Assembly (NCBI RefSeq): GCF_900176375.1
Contig: NZ_FWYF01000004.1
Coordinates: 1-64,000, forward strand
From: Reichenbachiella faecimaris
Lineage (GTDB): Bacteria > Bacteroidota > Bacteroidia > Cytophagales > Cyclobacteriaceae
Reading direction: 5' to 3'
Length of the DNA stretch: 64,000 nt
Below the pieces are notes generated by a model, which was given only the letters and a program-made list of their open reading frames with translations, did not search any database and had not been told where the DNA came from. Both the position numbers and the translations under genes were made by a program. Of the stretch, positions 16,467 through 24,596 are shown one piece after another (the first letter of the stretch is position 1; each line of letters starts with the position of its first letter).

Positions 16467-17786
16467 TTAAGGAGTCTTAAAAATCAGTATTTTCTCTTTG
16501 CTCATTAGATCTGAAAAGTTGTTTCTACCAGGCATCCGTTTGCTTAATATGTCTCTTTCAAGGTCGGTGATAAGTTCTACCTCTTTTGTTCTCATAAGGT
16601 CTATTAGAATCAAGTCATTTTTGACGAGTCTTTTGTTGACATTGCGGTTACCAATTGTCCAAACCATAAAGGCTCCTTTGTGAAGCTTTGTCATCATGGT
16701 GTCTATTGACTTATCTAAGTCATGAAAGAAGTTGATAATTTTTCTGGCTTTCTTTTTTTCATCACTATCGAATAGCTCAAACAGTTGTTTCAGTGTTGGT
16801 GATGCTTTGAATAAACTCTCTTGTGTTTCCAGGAAATTAGGAATCATTTTGCCACCTAGACTATTTGAATCGATTTCCATTGTGGTCTTGAGGTAATTGA
16901 ACTCAATATTTGGATCGATATCCTCGGAAGGAATCCATTGTAAGGGCAAAAAAGAGAATTGCCCATAAGTAACTGTAGTTTGATTGTCACCGTATGGCGG
17001 TGAAGTAACCAGCAAGTTGAATTTTTTATCAGTGTTCAGCTTTTTATGAGAATCCCCCCATACAACTTCGGCAGATTTCTTGTAATTATCATGTTCTATC
17101 AGATCATTTTCGAATAAAACGGAGCAATAATCATTGACATCTTTTATACTTCTTGTCACTATTGAGAAAAACATATCAATAGCGGACAAATCTCTGCTTT
17201 GGATCTCATCCAAAGACCTCATATGCAGTTTGAAAGTTGATGTTCTGTCATTACTTACCAAACGAACTACTTCAGCAAGTGCAACCCAAAAAAACTTTCT
17301 AATCTTCAAGGTAGGTTCCTGACAAATAGCTTGGTGAATTTTTGAGAGTTCAATCTGAACCTCCTCTTTGAACCATTTATCAATATTGTAAAAATGGACT
17401 TCACTAGAATTTGAAGTGTCAACATCTACTCTTACTCTTAACAACTCCTTTGCGTTTTCCAATTCAGCTAATGAATAATAACTGATTTTTACCTGGCTAA
17501 TAAGAAGTGACAATGGGTTGATGTCTTGACCAAAAACGTTTAATCCATATTTCATGCCGGTGACAAGAGTGTTCGATGCTCCCATAAAAGGATCAATGAG
17601 AGACACTTCACCTGGAAAGGTTTCTGAAAGACTTTTGATAATAGGCTCTTGCACAGATGGCACCATCATAGCTGGATAATTCAGAATGCTTCGAGCGAAA
17701 TCACCTCTATTATAGTTCTGGCCATTAAGCACTTCACTGCTTATTGCTCCTAATGTTTCTTTTATGTTTATATCAGATATTATCAC
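16467..17786 (-). CDS. DNA methyltransferase (N4-cytosine/N6-adenine type)
   Basis: 439 aa. The SAM-binding motif I is DPFMGASNT (65-73), followed by GQDINPLS (86-93). The catalytic motif IV is TSPPYGDN (261-268), the SPPY form typical of N4-cytosine and some N6-adenine amino-methyltransferases. Motif I precedes motif IV, and a long insert between them (100-255) probably recognises the target. It overlaps the XRE regulator by 4 bp (ATGA). As the only methyltransferase in the operon it most likely marks host DNA so that the helicase-nuclease or HNH protein spares it. Confidence 0.87.
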   Translation of the reverse strand: MIISDINIKETLGAISSEVLNGQNYNRGDFARSILNYPAMMVPSVQEPIIKSLSETFPGEVSLIDPFMGASNTLVTGMKYGLNVFGQDINPLSLLISQVKISYYSLAELENAKELLRVRVDVDTSNSSEVHFYNIDKWFKEEVQIELSKIHQAICQEPTLKIRKFFWVALAEVVRLVSNDRTSTFKLHMRSLDEIQSRDLSAIDMFFSIVTRSIKDVNDYCSVLFENDLIEHDNYKKSAEVVWGDSHKKLNTDKKFNLLVTSPPYGDNQTTVTYGQFSFLPLQWIPSEDIDPNIEFNYLKTTMEIDSNSLGGKMIPNFLETQESLFKASPTLKQLFELFDSDEKKKARKIINFFHDLDKSIDTMMTKLHKGAFMVWTIGNRNVNKRLVKNDLILIDLMRTKEVELITDLERDILSKRMPGRNNFSDLMSKEKILIFKTP

Positions 17787-17998
17787 CTTTGGTTAATTGT
17801 TGAAACGATCAGTTCCTTTACATCTACATTCAATGTATCCGCAATTTCTACTAAAGCTTCAAGCGAAGGTTGTCTTCTATTGGTACACCAAGTGGAAATC
17901 GTAGAAACATTCTTATTCATATTTTCAGCTAACCATTTATTCGTCTTGCCCTTCTCCGCTAAGACAGCCTTGAGTCTATTAATTGTCTTTTCAGCCAT
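17783..17998 (-). CDS. XRE-family repressor-like regulator of the defence operon
   Basis: 71 aa from the ATG at 17998; a longer frame opens with TTG at 18028 but would include the promoter -7 box. The HTH is compact: LKAVLAEKGKTNKWLAENM, NVSTISTWCTNRRQPSLEAL, then VEIADTLNVDVKELI. It is the first gene of the operon and is coupled to the methyltransferase by ATGA, like the controller proteins of restriction-modification systems that delay nuclease expression until DNA is methylated (established for C proteins; inferred here). Confidence 0.82.
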   Translation of the reverse strand: MAEKTINRLKAVLAEKGKTNKWLAENMNKNVSTISTWCTNRRQPSLEALVEIADTLNVDVKELIVSTINQR

Positions 17999-18016
17999 TT
18001 TAATTTGGATATTAAG

Positions 18017-18024
18017 CAAATATA
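18017..18024 (-). promoter_or_regulatory. -7 box for the defence operon
   Basis: On the minus strand TATATTTG matches the Bacteroidota -7 consensus TAnnTTTG and lies 19 bp upstream of the ATG at 17998. No convincing -33 TTTG lies at the right distance, as expected for a regulated promoter. Confidence 0.4.
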
Positions 18025-18146
18025 TCAATTAATGAAGGCGATAGCAAGCAGTTATTAAATGGGCGTTTGATTAATGATGGATCAAGTTTCTATTTACAAA
18101 AAGATACACAATTCATCCCCTTTTGAAAACGAAAACTACTGGCATT

Positions 18147-18410
18147 TCATACCTTATTCCTCCTAATCACCTCCACAATATCTTCGTACTCATAAAGGAT
18201 CACGCCTGAAATTTTGGAGTGGGGTAGTATTCCTTTGTCACGGAGGTTGTGGAGAGTACCGGCACTTATACAGAGGAGGTCTTGTACGTCCTGGCTTCTG
18301 AGCCATTTGCGTTTTGGGGTTCCGTGGGTTTCGAATAAGTTCTTAATCTCCTGCAGGAGCTCTTCTTTGAAGAAGTATAGGTCTTCTGTGGTGACAACAT
18401 TAGCTGGCAT
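18147..18410 (-). CDS. Helix-turn-helix (HTH_17) protein
   Basis: 87 aa. An N-terminal helix (FFKEELLQEIKNLFETHG) precedes an excisionase/MerR-type HTH (WLRSQDVQDLLCISAGTL, then a YEDIVEVIRRNK helix). These small proteins are very common next to insertion sites and RteC genes in Bacteroidota. Its place between the defence operon and the RteC part of the island suggests a mobility or cargo regulator. No target site could be assigned. Confidence 0.78.
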   Translation of the reverse strand: MPANVVTTEDLYFFKEELLQEIKNLFETHGTPKRKWLRSQDVQDLLCISAGTLHNLRDKGILPHSKISGVILYEYEDIVEVIRRNKV

Positions 18411-18657
18411 AGTCGGTTCATTTAAAAATAGCTATTAATGGTAAGTTCAAAAAAATGTTAAAATAATAACAGAAAGTGGGGTAAGTGCTTGGGGTGGTTG
18501 GGTTTGAGTAGAAGTCTTTTAAAATCAGGGAGTTACTTCTAAGCAAATTGAGACAAAAAAAGTAGAGGTGTGAAGGTGTCTGGATCCTGTATTCTTCCGG
18601 CATAGGTCAGCCAAGCAGGAATGACGGATGGAATTTAGAGGATGAACCCACCCCTTG

Positions 18658-18673
18658 CCCCTCCGAGGAGGGG
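18658..18673 (-). terminator. Hairpin after the XRE gene
   Basis: CCCCTC (18658-18663) and GAGGGG (18668-18673) form a stem with a CGAG loop, right after the stop of the XRE gene. Short C/G-rich hairpins of this kind are scattered in Bacteroidota genomes. There is no T-run, so termination is uncertain. The rest of 18411-18675 shows no gene. Confidence 0.4.
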
Positions 18674-18675
18674 AA

Positions 18676-18921
18676 TTAGTCAAAGCCTTCTGAGAAAAAT
18701 TCAGATGGAGTCATATCAAGTGCTTTGATGACTTTGAGTAGTGTGGTGTAACGGAGATCATTCCCTTTTTCATATCTGCCATATTGTACTCTATTGATAC
18801 TGTTTTCGAAGGCAAATACTTCGTAACTGGTATAGCCTTTGGCTACTCTTAGGCTTTTGATGCGTTTTGCTAGTTTGTCTAACTCTATATCGAAATCAAT
18901 TTCATTTTTGTCTCCTGGCAT
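18676..18921 (-). CDS. XRE-family transcriptional regulator
   Basis: 81 aa from the ATG at 18921 (the frame opens at 18942). The HTH_3 pattern is LAKRIKSLRVAKGYTSYEVFA, then SINRVQYGRYEKGNDLRYTTL and VIKALDMTPSEFF. It is transcribed divergently from the small RpoA-CTD-like protein at 18990, so the 70-bp gap is probably a shared regulated promoter region. Confidence 0.82.
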   Translation of the reverse strand: MPGDKNEIDFDIELDKLAKRIKSLRVAKGYTSYEVFAFENSINRVQYGRYEKGNDLRYTTLLKVIKALDMTPSEFFSEGFD

Positions 18922-18989
18922 TATACAAAGCAAAGAGAGCAACCGCTCAAATGTTACCGCTATTTACATACCGCTTATTAGCATCATTG

Positions 18990-19250
18990 ATGTACTATAT
19001 TTATCTTTATATTGTGAAAAAGCTTCTTTCATTGACTCCTGAGTTACTTACTCGACCGGTTGTTGATTTACCCATTTCCGATAGACTCAGACGGTTTTTC
19101 GAGATTATGGATTTTGATAACCTCAAAGATCTTCTAGCAGCATACTCTGGTTCTCAGTTATTAAGCTTGAACGGTTTTGATTACCATTGTCTTACTGAAG
19201 TTTATTGGATGTTAGAAGAGGGTGGATGTGAGGAGATGTTGAGGGAGTAG
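18990..19250 (+). CDS. Small protein resembling the RNA polymerase alpha C-terminal domain
   Basis: About 86 aa; the frame opens earlier at 18867, and ATG codons at 18951 and 18990 or a GTG at 19012 are candidate starts. The core SLTPELLTRPVVDLPIS, RLRRFFEIMDFDNLKDLLA, LLSLNGFDYHCLTEVYWML follows the helix-hairpin-helix plan of alphaCTD (two helices, nonhelical turn, GFDYHCLTEV in place of GLGKKSLDEI). Stand-alone alphaCTD-like proteins occur next to XRE regulators in Bacteroidota. A DNA- or polymerase-binding role is inferred. Confidence 0.6.
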   Translation: MYYIYLYIVKKLLSLTPELLTRPVVDLPISDRLRRFFEIMDFDNLKDLLAAYSGSQLLSLNGFDYHCLTEVYWMLEEGGCEEMLRE

Positions 19251-19303
19251 ATCCTTTGACAAGCTCCCCCCAAAGACGGATAAGCCAGGATGACATTGAA
19301 ATG

Positions 19304-20410
19304 TCATTTACGATTGAGGTGATTGAGGAGGTGAATCACAATATCTTTGAGTGGCTCTTTGTTGCTGTGCTTTTCAAAGAACTTTCTTTGGATGCTTTGC
19401 TGAGAAATGCTGGGTTGGTTTTTAGAAGAGATATTCTGTGTGATCCACCTTACTGTTTGGTTCGCTCCCGTATTGATTACACCAGCATCATGTAGCAAAC
19501 GAAAGAATCCAGAGACTACTTCAACTGAGTAGTTGAATTTGAGTTTGGTGCCGTTACCTTCAGATTTCTCTTTTGCGTTTTTCTTAATGGCCTTTTTTAC
19601 ATTGACAATTTCTTCCTGGATCCAGGTTTGCACCTGAACCTTTAAGTCATTCATATCTACATTATAAGGTCTCCTTGTACTTTGCGGAATGCTATTTAGT
19701 TGGTTTTTGGAGTGATATAGATGATCCAAAAGGCTTCTTTCATCGTCTATTTCTCCTTTCAAATTTTTGTAGTGTTCACAGATATAACAGAGCAGGGCGA
19801 TGTTGTTGAAATTGAGTACATACAAGTATTGGAGGAGCTGCTGCTCTTCCACTTGCTGTAGGCTTTCCAGAAACTGGATTAGTTCATCGATAAATATAGT
19901 AAGGTACTCAACCCTTTGCTGGGACACTTCACCGTTTGATGTACTGGTAATGTTTTGGATCGGATGCAGGATCACACCTTTCAATTTCCTAGTAATTTTG
20001 TTTTTATCCAGTAGGGCTTCCAATCTCTCTTCTTTCACTTTTATGTCCTTGGATACTTGTAAGCGTGTTTTCAGAGAAACGGGTCTTGTACCATCTCGAT
20101 AAACTGAATAGGTGGTTTCAAGATGATGTCTGATAGTATCGAGACTAGACAGACAATACTGGAGGTTCTTTGCTCTGGCTATACTGTCATTACTTTGAAG
20201 ATCATTCTTTATTGAAAATTCATAATTTGCAATGGCCAATTCTACTTTCTGAATGTAAAATTCTGCCTGCGTTTGGGACTGCATAGCAAACAACTCTCTG
20301 TCAATTATTTGTATAATGGCAGTAACCTCCTCTTTAAGTTTTCCTTCCAAGCAGTCCTTACCTATCGCATCTCTGGTAAGTTGATTAAATGATTTGAAGA
20401 GATAGGGCAT
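19304..20410 (-). CDS. RteC-family protein
   Basis: 368 aa. The all-helical N-terminal part and the C-terminal segment (VEVVSGFFRLLHDAGVI, then TQNISSKNQPSISQQSIQ and KDIVIHLLNHLN) match the RteC family, known from CTnDOT as the tetracycline-induced activator of excision genes and now seen in many Bacteroidota islands. The C-terminal part resembles a winged helix that binds DNA. It lies 22 bp downstream of a four-TM protein gene and the two appear co-transcribed. A truncated second copy is at 20961-21048. Confidence 0.8.
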   Translation of the reverse strand: MPYLFKSFNQLTRDAIGKDCLEGKLKEEVTAIIQIIDRELFAMQSQTQAEFYIQKVELAIANYEFSIKNDLQSNDSIARAKNLQYCLSSLDTIRHHLETTYSVYRDGTRPVSLKTRLQVSKDIKVKEERLEALLDKNKITRKLKGVILHPIQNITSTSNGEVSQQRVEYLTIFIDELIQFLESLQQVEEQQLLQYLYVLNFNNIALLCYICEHYKNLKGEIDDERSLLDHLYHSKNQLNSIPQSTRRPYNVDMNDLKVQVQTWIQEEIVNVKKAIKKNAKEKSEGNGTKLKFNYSVEVVSGFFRLLHDAGVINTGANQTVRWITQNISSKNQPSISQQSIQRKFFEKHSNKEPLKDIVIHLLNHLNRK

Positions 20411-20432
20411 ATAATATGGTTACCCACTTTCA

Positions 20433-20888
20433 CTAATGGATTTCATAGGTCTTCTTTTTGACAATGAAAGTCAGTGGTAAACTGATCATGAAAATCAATA
20501 TTAATACTGCTTTAATGGCAGTCCAGAAATTGAAAGGTATCGGAGGGGTTTCGCTCATCGGCACGATAACCAGGACTGTAATTATCCACATGAAAACACC
20601 ATAAATGACGGCTGTAGTGATGGGATATGTAGACACAAGAGTTACTTTTTTATGCAGCCAAAAGAACAGGATGGTGAATGAGTAGGCTAATACATAATGA
20701 AAAAACAACCCCCACACGATCATTACACTGCCTCCAGTAAATGCCGCACTACCAAAAACACCACTTGCGATGTACCGTAATACACCTGTAGGGTCATTGC
20801 CGATAACAATGTAGAAATCAATGAAGGCGGCTAAAATATCTAAAGTACCCACTAAGAGTCCTGCCAAAAGTATTATTTTAGTTTTCAT
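20433..20888 (-). CDS. Four-TM membrane protein, copy A
   Basis: 151 aa with four hydrophobic segments (about 5-27, 55-78, 88-112 and 122-144). The start MKTKIILLAGLLVGTLDILA and the phrase VLRYIASGVFG closely match the protein at 25348-25806. Proteins of this shape are annotated as DUF1440-like inner-membrane proteins; no function is known. The copy B paralogue lies directly beside DoxX/SRPBCC/ArsR genes, which suggests a shared ancestral cassette. Confidence 0.78.
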   Translation of the reverse strand: MKTKIILLAGLLVGTLDILAAFIDFYIVIGNDPTGVLRYIASGVFGSAAFTGGSVMIVWGLFFHYVLAYSFTILFFWLHKKVTLVSTYPITTAVIYGVFMWIITVLVIVPMSETPPIPFNFWTAIKAVLILIFMISLPLTFIVKKKTYEIH

Positions 20889-20960
20889 GTTTAATCGGTT
20901 AGGTATTTAAGCTATCCTGATATAATAGGATCTCTATTATCCGGACAACATATTTTACCA

Positions 20961-21048
20961 GTTCTACTTTTTGAATGTAAAATTCTGCCTGTGTTTGGGA
21001 CTGCATTTCAAACAACTCCCGGTTGAATGTTTTGAATAGGTAGGGCAT
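20961..21048 (-). pseudogene. Truncated rteC 5' fragment
   Basis: The minus strand reads MPYLFKTFN-RELFEMQSQTQAE and then FYIQKVE, nearly the same as residues 1-9 and 39-60 of the RteC protein at 19304-20410. About 29 codons are joined across an internal in-frame deletion and then cut off. It marks a partial duplication of the membrane-protein/rteC junction. Confidence 0.75.
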
Positions 21049-21073
21049 ATGACTCTGCTATCCGAATTTTCCA

Positions 21074-21105
21074 CTTTTATCAAAGGCTCGAATCATTCAT
21101 TTTTT
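21074..21105 (-). pseudogene. 3' remnant of a four-TM protein gene
   Basis: The minus strand just after the VOC stop resembles the last codons and stop of the four-TM gene at 25348 (CGAAAAAGAACGAACGATTG there, TGAAAAAAATGAATGATTCG here). It directly precedes the rteC fragment, reproducing the membrane-protein-then-rteC order of 20888-19304. Confidence 0.5.
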
Positions 21106-21528
21106 TCAGTCTGTAGGTATAAGTTCAGGATTGTAAACAACTTCCCAAAGGTGTCCATCAAGGTCTTGGAAATATCCGGCATAACCGCCCCAAAAAGTAT
21201 CAATTGCAGGTTTGACGATTTTAGCCCCAGCTTTTTTTGCCATTTCCATTACTTCATCTACTTCTTTTTTATTTACAACATTGTGTCCGATAGTAAATTC
21301 CAATGCGGAAATATTCTGATCAGCTAACCCAGTATCATTGGCAATACTTTTTCTTGGCCACAGCGCCAATTTCAATCCGCTTTGAAGGTTAAAAAAAGCT
21401 ACTGCTCCAAATTCAAATTCCTTTCCTATAATTCCCTGGGTCGGCAGTCCAAGTCCATCCCGATAAAATTCAACTGCCTTTTCCAGGTCAGATACCCCTA
21501 ATGTTATTACTGAAATACTTGGTTTCAT
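21106..21528 (-). CDS. VOC (glyoxalase/bleomycin-resistance) family protein
   Basis: 140 aa from the internal Met at 21528 (MKPSISVITLGVSDLEK); the longer frame from 21570 adds an unlikely basic leader. Two beta-alpha-beta-beta-beta units are visible: SVITLGVSDLEKAVEFYRD, and GGYAGYFQDLDGHLWEVVYN with the usual DPDGH-like metal/edge motif. Members handle toxic aldehydes, thiol adducts or antibiotics through a bound metal. Here it is cargo of the island's detoxification part, and its stop abuts a gene remnant. Confidence 0.85.
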   Translation of the reverse strand: MKPSISVITLGVSDLEKAVEFYRDGLGLPTQGIIGKEFEFGAVAFFNLQSGLKLALWPRKSIANDTGLADQNISALEFTIGHNVVNKKEVDEVMEMAKKAGAKIVKPAIDTFWGGYAGYFQDLDGHLWEVVYNPELIPTD

Positions 21529-21624
21529 TTTTTTTTTAATTTTATACGTTTGCACAAAGTTTGCTCTCAATGACCGCCAATTTTAAATGATTAAGAACTC
21601 GTTCCATGTCCTAACATTGGATTT

Positions 21625-22362
21625 CTATTTACCATTTTCTCCATATTGACTCAAATAAGCATTGTAGCTCCATAATTCTTCAAAGGTTGACTTCACGCAT
21701 AATTTGTATGTGTTTATTGATTGCTCCTTTAGTTTGGGTAATGACTCACTAAAATTAGTCTCGATTACACCAAGCTCTTCATACGAATTAGCACATAGAA
21801 ATAAAACATAATTACCTGGACCTCCTGTAGAAGTTCTCATCCAGGCAAATGTTGCATTGGGCTGCTGCTTTTCCATTATGGGAGTTATCTCATTCAGCAG
21901 TTCAGAAAATTGAACCACCCGATCAGAGTAAACATCAAAATAGATCACCTTAAGTAGTTTTGATTTATACCAGTCTGGTCCGATGTTGCTTAATTTACTC
22001 AGAAGCACTCTGAAGGAGCCATTAGGATCACTAACATAGGGTAACCAATGAATGATATTGTGCTTTAGGTTTTCGGCTCCATTAATGTTCCATTCGTCAA
22101 AATCCTTCCATAAATGATTGGGTGTGGCATCAATAAAATTTCCTCTTCGATCACCGGTCATTACAAACCATCCTACCCAATCCCATGAATCATTCTTCTC
22201 TGCGTGCCATTCCAGATCCCTCTTGTAGCCATTGATAAAGTTCGTGAGTTGATACCCCTCCACTTTATACTCATAAAATGCAAAGACCGTTTTACCATTT
22301 TGAGCCTCTGAATCAAAATTGATTATGAAAAAGACGAGGAGTCCAATAATAAGTCTATTCAT
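21625..22362 (-). CDS. Secreted hypothetical protein
   Basis: 245 aa with a Sec signal peptide (MNRLIIGLLVFFIINFDSEA, cut near residue 20). The mature part is rich in Trp and Tyr (YKRDLEWHAEKNDSWDWVGW, FIDATPNHLW). The layout resembles proteins that report on heme/NO-type or monooxygenase-like ferredoxin folds, but no family is clear. It is probably periplasmic. It is single, flanked by 54-124 bp gaps, and may be co-regulated with the neighbouring DHFR-like gene. Confidence 0.6.
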   Translation of the reverse strand: MNRLIIGLLVFFIINFDSEAQNGKTVFAFYEYKVEGYQLTNFINGYKRDLEWHAEKNDSWDWVGWFVMTGDRRGNFIDATPNHLWKDFDEWNINGAENLKHNIIHWLPYVSDPNGSFRVLLSKLSNIGPDWYKSKLLKVIYFDVYSDRVVQFSELLNEITPIMEKQQPNATFAWMRTSTGGPGNYVLFLCANSYEELGVIETNFSESLPKLKEQSINTYKLCVKSTFEELWSYNAYLSQYGENGK

Positions 22363-22485
22363 TGTTCTGTATTTTTATTAAGAAAAAATTAAAAGGTATA
22401 AATGTATTACTTGACCTATTTAACCCTGCAAAAAGTATGGTCTTGATTTCTATACCGTTATTTTCTATCGGAGGGTTTAGGCAAT

Positions 22486-23052
22486 TTACCCCTTCTCATA
22501 GTGAAGTATGATAATCCCACTTTTGCAGGTTATTGACTTGATCAGCTTCAGTGGCTGCCATTGCTCTAGCATCGAGAAGGCAGATTCTCCCTTGCCAATC
22601 GCTATTGGGTTTACCATGAAATGAAATTCGTCAATAAGCCCTTCTTTGATTAATGAAGAAACAAAAGAACTTCCACCGTATACAATAATATCCTTGCCAC
22701 TTTGATTTTTCAATTTGATAATTTCGTCCTTCAAATTGCCTTTTGCCAGCTTAGTATTCTCCCATTGCGACTTTTCCAGCGTTTTTGTAAATACTATCTT
22801 TTTCTGGTTTGCTTTAATCCTGGCAGCCTCATACAATTGCGATTCTGGTTGTGAAAGAGTTTCAGACCAAAAAGGGATATAATCAACAGCTAGTTTTCTT
22901 CCAATCAACTCAGTGTCACACGAATTGGCTAGATCGATGACATAATCTTTGATTTCTTCCCACGTCCATGTTACCCATTTTTGTTCATCATTTGGCCCGG
23001 TAGAATTAAACCCATCAAGGGATATCTGCATTTGTAATTTTAATTTTCTCAT
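22486..23052 (-). CDS. Dihydrofolate reductase-fold (RibD C-terminal type) protein
   Basis: 188 aa. MRKLKLQMQISLDGF opens the RibD_C/DHFR-like fold common in Bacteroidota; TELIGRKLAVDYIPFW, KIVFTKTLEKSQWENTKLAKG and the NADPH-binding IIVYGGSSFVSSLIKEGLIDEFHF are diagnostic. It likely reduces a pterin- or flavin-like small molecule with NADPH. It lies 2 bp from the DoxX gene and thus belongs to cassette A (ArsR / SRPBCC / DoxX / reductase). It is not the essential folA. Confidence 0.83.
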   Translation of the reverse strand: MRKLKLQMQISLDGFNSTGPNDEQKWVTWTWEEIKDYVIDLANSCDTELIGRKLAVDYIPFWSETLSQPESQLYEAARIKANQKKIVFTKTLEKSQWENTKLAKGNLKDEIIKLKNQSGKDIIVYGGSSFVSSLIKEGLIDEFHFMVNPIAIGKGESAFSMLEQWQPLKLIKSITCKSGIIILHYEKG

Positions 23053-23054
23053 CT

Positions 23055-23438
23055 CTATGATATTTTGATTTCAGTTTGGTTTGATATTTTTTTATGATAA
23101 TGATATGATACTAACAAGGAGGCCAGCACAAAGAAGGGAAAGGCAAGATCAGAACCCCAACCATATACTGACCAATAACTTATCACGGCAAATGCAGTGT
23201 TAATGAAAAAACCAGCATAAGCCCATTCCTTTACCCATAAGGGTATCTTTGGGGTAATAAGAATTAGAACCCCCACTAGTTTAAAAACAGACATAGCAAC
23301 CCTAAAATATTCGGGGTAACCTAAATTGTACACAATGTCCTTAGCATACTGCTGATTGACTGTTGCCACATTGCCAATCCCCTCTACGAAAATGATGACG
23401 GAGGTGGCAATCCAAAAAATGAGTTTATCCTTTTTCAT
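23055..23438 (-). CDS. DoxX-like membrane protein, cassette A
   Basis: 127 aa with four hydrophobic segments (about 7-27, 49-68, 73-94 and 97-117). The phrase YPEYFRVAMSVFKLVGVLILI is characteristic of the DoxX-like family. The function of the family is uncertain; some members form membrane oxidoreductase complexes with sulfur-metabolism proteins. It is paralogous to 25861-26238. It sits between an SRPBCC gene and a reductase gene, so it may pass electrons or sense a lipophilic stress compound. Confidence 0.83.
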   Translation of the reverse strand: MKKDKLIFWIATSVIIFVEGIGNVATVNQQYAKDIVYNLGYPEYFRVAMSVFKLVGVLILITPKIPLWVKEWAYAGFFINTAFAVISYWSVYGWGSDLAFPFFVLASLLVSYHYHKKISNQTEIKIS

Positions 23439-23450
23439 AATTTATTCTGT

Positions 23451-23963
23451 CTACAATGATTTTTCAAGATATGATTGAAGTTTGTCCCATGTCTTAGCGA
23501 ATCCTTCATTCATACTAGGCATCAATGAATTGAATGCCTCTAATTCGCCTGATGTAGGATCTAAAGGTTCACCAGTAAGGTTAAGGGTGGTTTTACCTTT
23601 TTCTTTTTCTATGAACTCCAGTCTGTACAAGACCTCAAGCGGGAAGTTTTTGTCAAATGGAGCAGGTACCACGTTCGCATGTTCATCTGCAAAGGCATTT
23701 GTGAATTCCAGGTAATCATGTGGTTCTATTTTTTTGTAAAGGAACCGGCCATACATAATGTTACCTTGAAAGTTCATTTTAAAATGAAAAACCCCACCGG
23801 GTCTGAAGTCAAGACCCATGACCGTGTTTTCGCTTTCTGCCGGACCCCACCATTCGTTCAATGCTTCGGAGGTACTAAATGCATTAAATATGAGTTCTTT
23901 CGGAGCGTTGAACTCACGACTAAGCACCAGCCTGTCAGTTTGTTTAGATGGTTGTTTTTTCAT
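23451..23963 (-). CDS. SRPBCC/AHSA1 domain protein, cassette A
   Basis: 170 aa. The AHSA1-type helix-grip pattern is LSREFNAPKELIFNAFSTSE, LNEWWGPAESE, FRPGGVFHFKM and MNEGFAKTWDKLQSYL. Such proteins bind hydrophobic ligands. The gene overlaps the ArsR regulator by 4 bp (ATGA), a common pairing in which the ArsR gene and the SRPBCC gene share a promoter. It is paralogous to 26250-26735. Confidence 0.87.
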   Translation of the reverse strand: MKKQPSKQTDRLVLSREFNAPKELIFNAFSTSEALNEWWGPAESENTVMGLDFRPGGVFHFKMNFQGNIMYGRFLYKKIEPHDYLEFTNAFADEHANVVPAPFDKNFPLEVLYRLEFIEKEKGKTTLNLTGEPLDPTSGELEAFNSLMPSMNEGFAKTWDKLQSYLEKSL

Positions 23964-24292
23964 TTGTCACTTTTGTTCTTTTGAATCTTTTCCAAATAGT
24001 TGTCCAGTGAATTGAATCTTTCAGTCCAGAACTGCTTGAACTGTTCAACCCATTGTGACACTTCTTTTAAGTTGTCAAATTTTGCTTCACAATATCTTTC
24101 CCTGCCTTGCTTGTTGATCGTGATAAGCCCACAATCCTGAAGGAATTTGACATGTTGGGATATGGTAGGCCTGCTCGTATCAAAATGATCCGCAATAGCA
24201 TTCAAATTAAGGGATTTGTGTGCCAGCATATTGATTATTTCCCTTCTTGTAGGGTCGGCAATGGCCATGAATACGTCTCTTCGTTTTTCCAT
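23960..24292 (-). CDS. ArsR-family repressor, cassette A
   Basis: 110 aa. The winged helix has [38 protein letters not shown] and HVKFLQDCGLITINKQGR. There is no obvious cysteine metal site (only one Cys in the recognition part and one later), so it probably responds to an organic ligand rather than an ion. It leads the cassette. Two perfect-looking operators lie directly upstream (24296-24344). Confidence 0.88.
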   Translation of the reverse strand: MEKRRDVFMAIADPTRREIINMLAHKSLNLNAIADHFDTSRPTISQHVKFLQDCGLITINKQGRERYCEAKFDNLKEVSQWVEQFKQFWTERFNSLDNYLEKIQKNKSDK

Positions 24293-24295
24293 ATA

Positions 24296-24344
24296 TGTAG
24301 GTACTTACCTACAAATGTAATGAACATGTAGGTAAGTACCTACG
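24296..24344 (-). promoter_or_regulatory. Twin palindromic operators flanking a -7 box, cassette A
   Basis: TGTAGGTACTTACCTACA (24296-24313) and TGTAGGTAAGTACCTACG (24327-24344) are two inverted-repeat sites whose sequences are reverse complements of each other but for the last base; their centres are 31 bp apart, three helical turns. Between them the minus strand has TACATTTG (24312-24319), matching the -7 consensus. Binding of the ArsR protein would block the promoter. Confidence 0.8.
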
Positions 24345-24596
24345 TATTTGTTTAAATTTTTTTAACAGGAAATATCAATGACCCATTTTTGCCTCAAAAT
24401 CGACATAAATATATGAATTGTCAGTATTCCAATTTTTCTCATTGGAAACAAGTCTAGGCGGAACATGACTCATGGTGGCCATCGGGCAGAATTTCTTCGA
24501 ATACGGTTGATCCAGACTTTTCCTTGTCAGAAGGATTTGACCAAGGATGAAAGCTCATCGGGTCTATTGCTTGAATCAAAGATTATTGATCATTTG
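24345..24596 (-). other. Gap with possible decayed coding sequence
   Basis: No intact gene. On the minus strand a frame with STVFEEILPDGHHE runs into a stop, and another frame nearby continues with MSHVPPRLVSNEKNW and YIYVDFEAKMGH before TGA. This pattern could be a frameshifted remnant of a short gene downstream of the NUDIX gene. I do not recognise the product. Confidence 0.3.

Noticed and set aside
17999-18028. TTG start for the defence-operon XRE protein
   Set aside because: It would place the -7 box TATATTTG inside the coding sequence; the ATG at 17998 fits better.
18867-18989. N-terminal extension of the alphaCTD-like protein
   Set aside because: The extension overlaps the divergent XRE start and has a random hydrophobic composition, so a later start is preferred.
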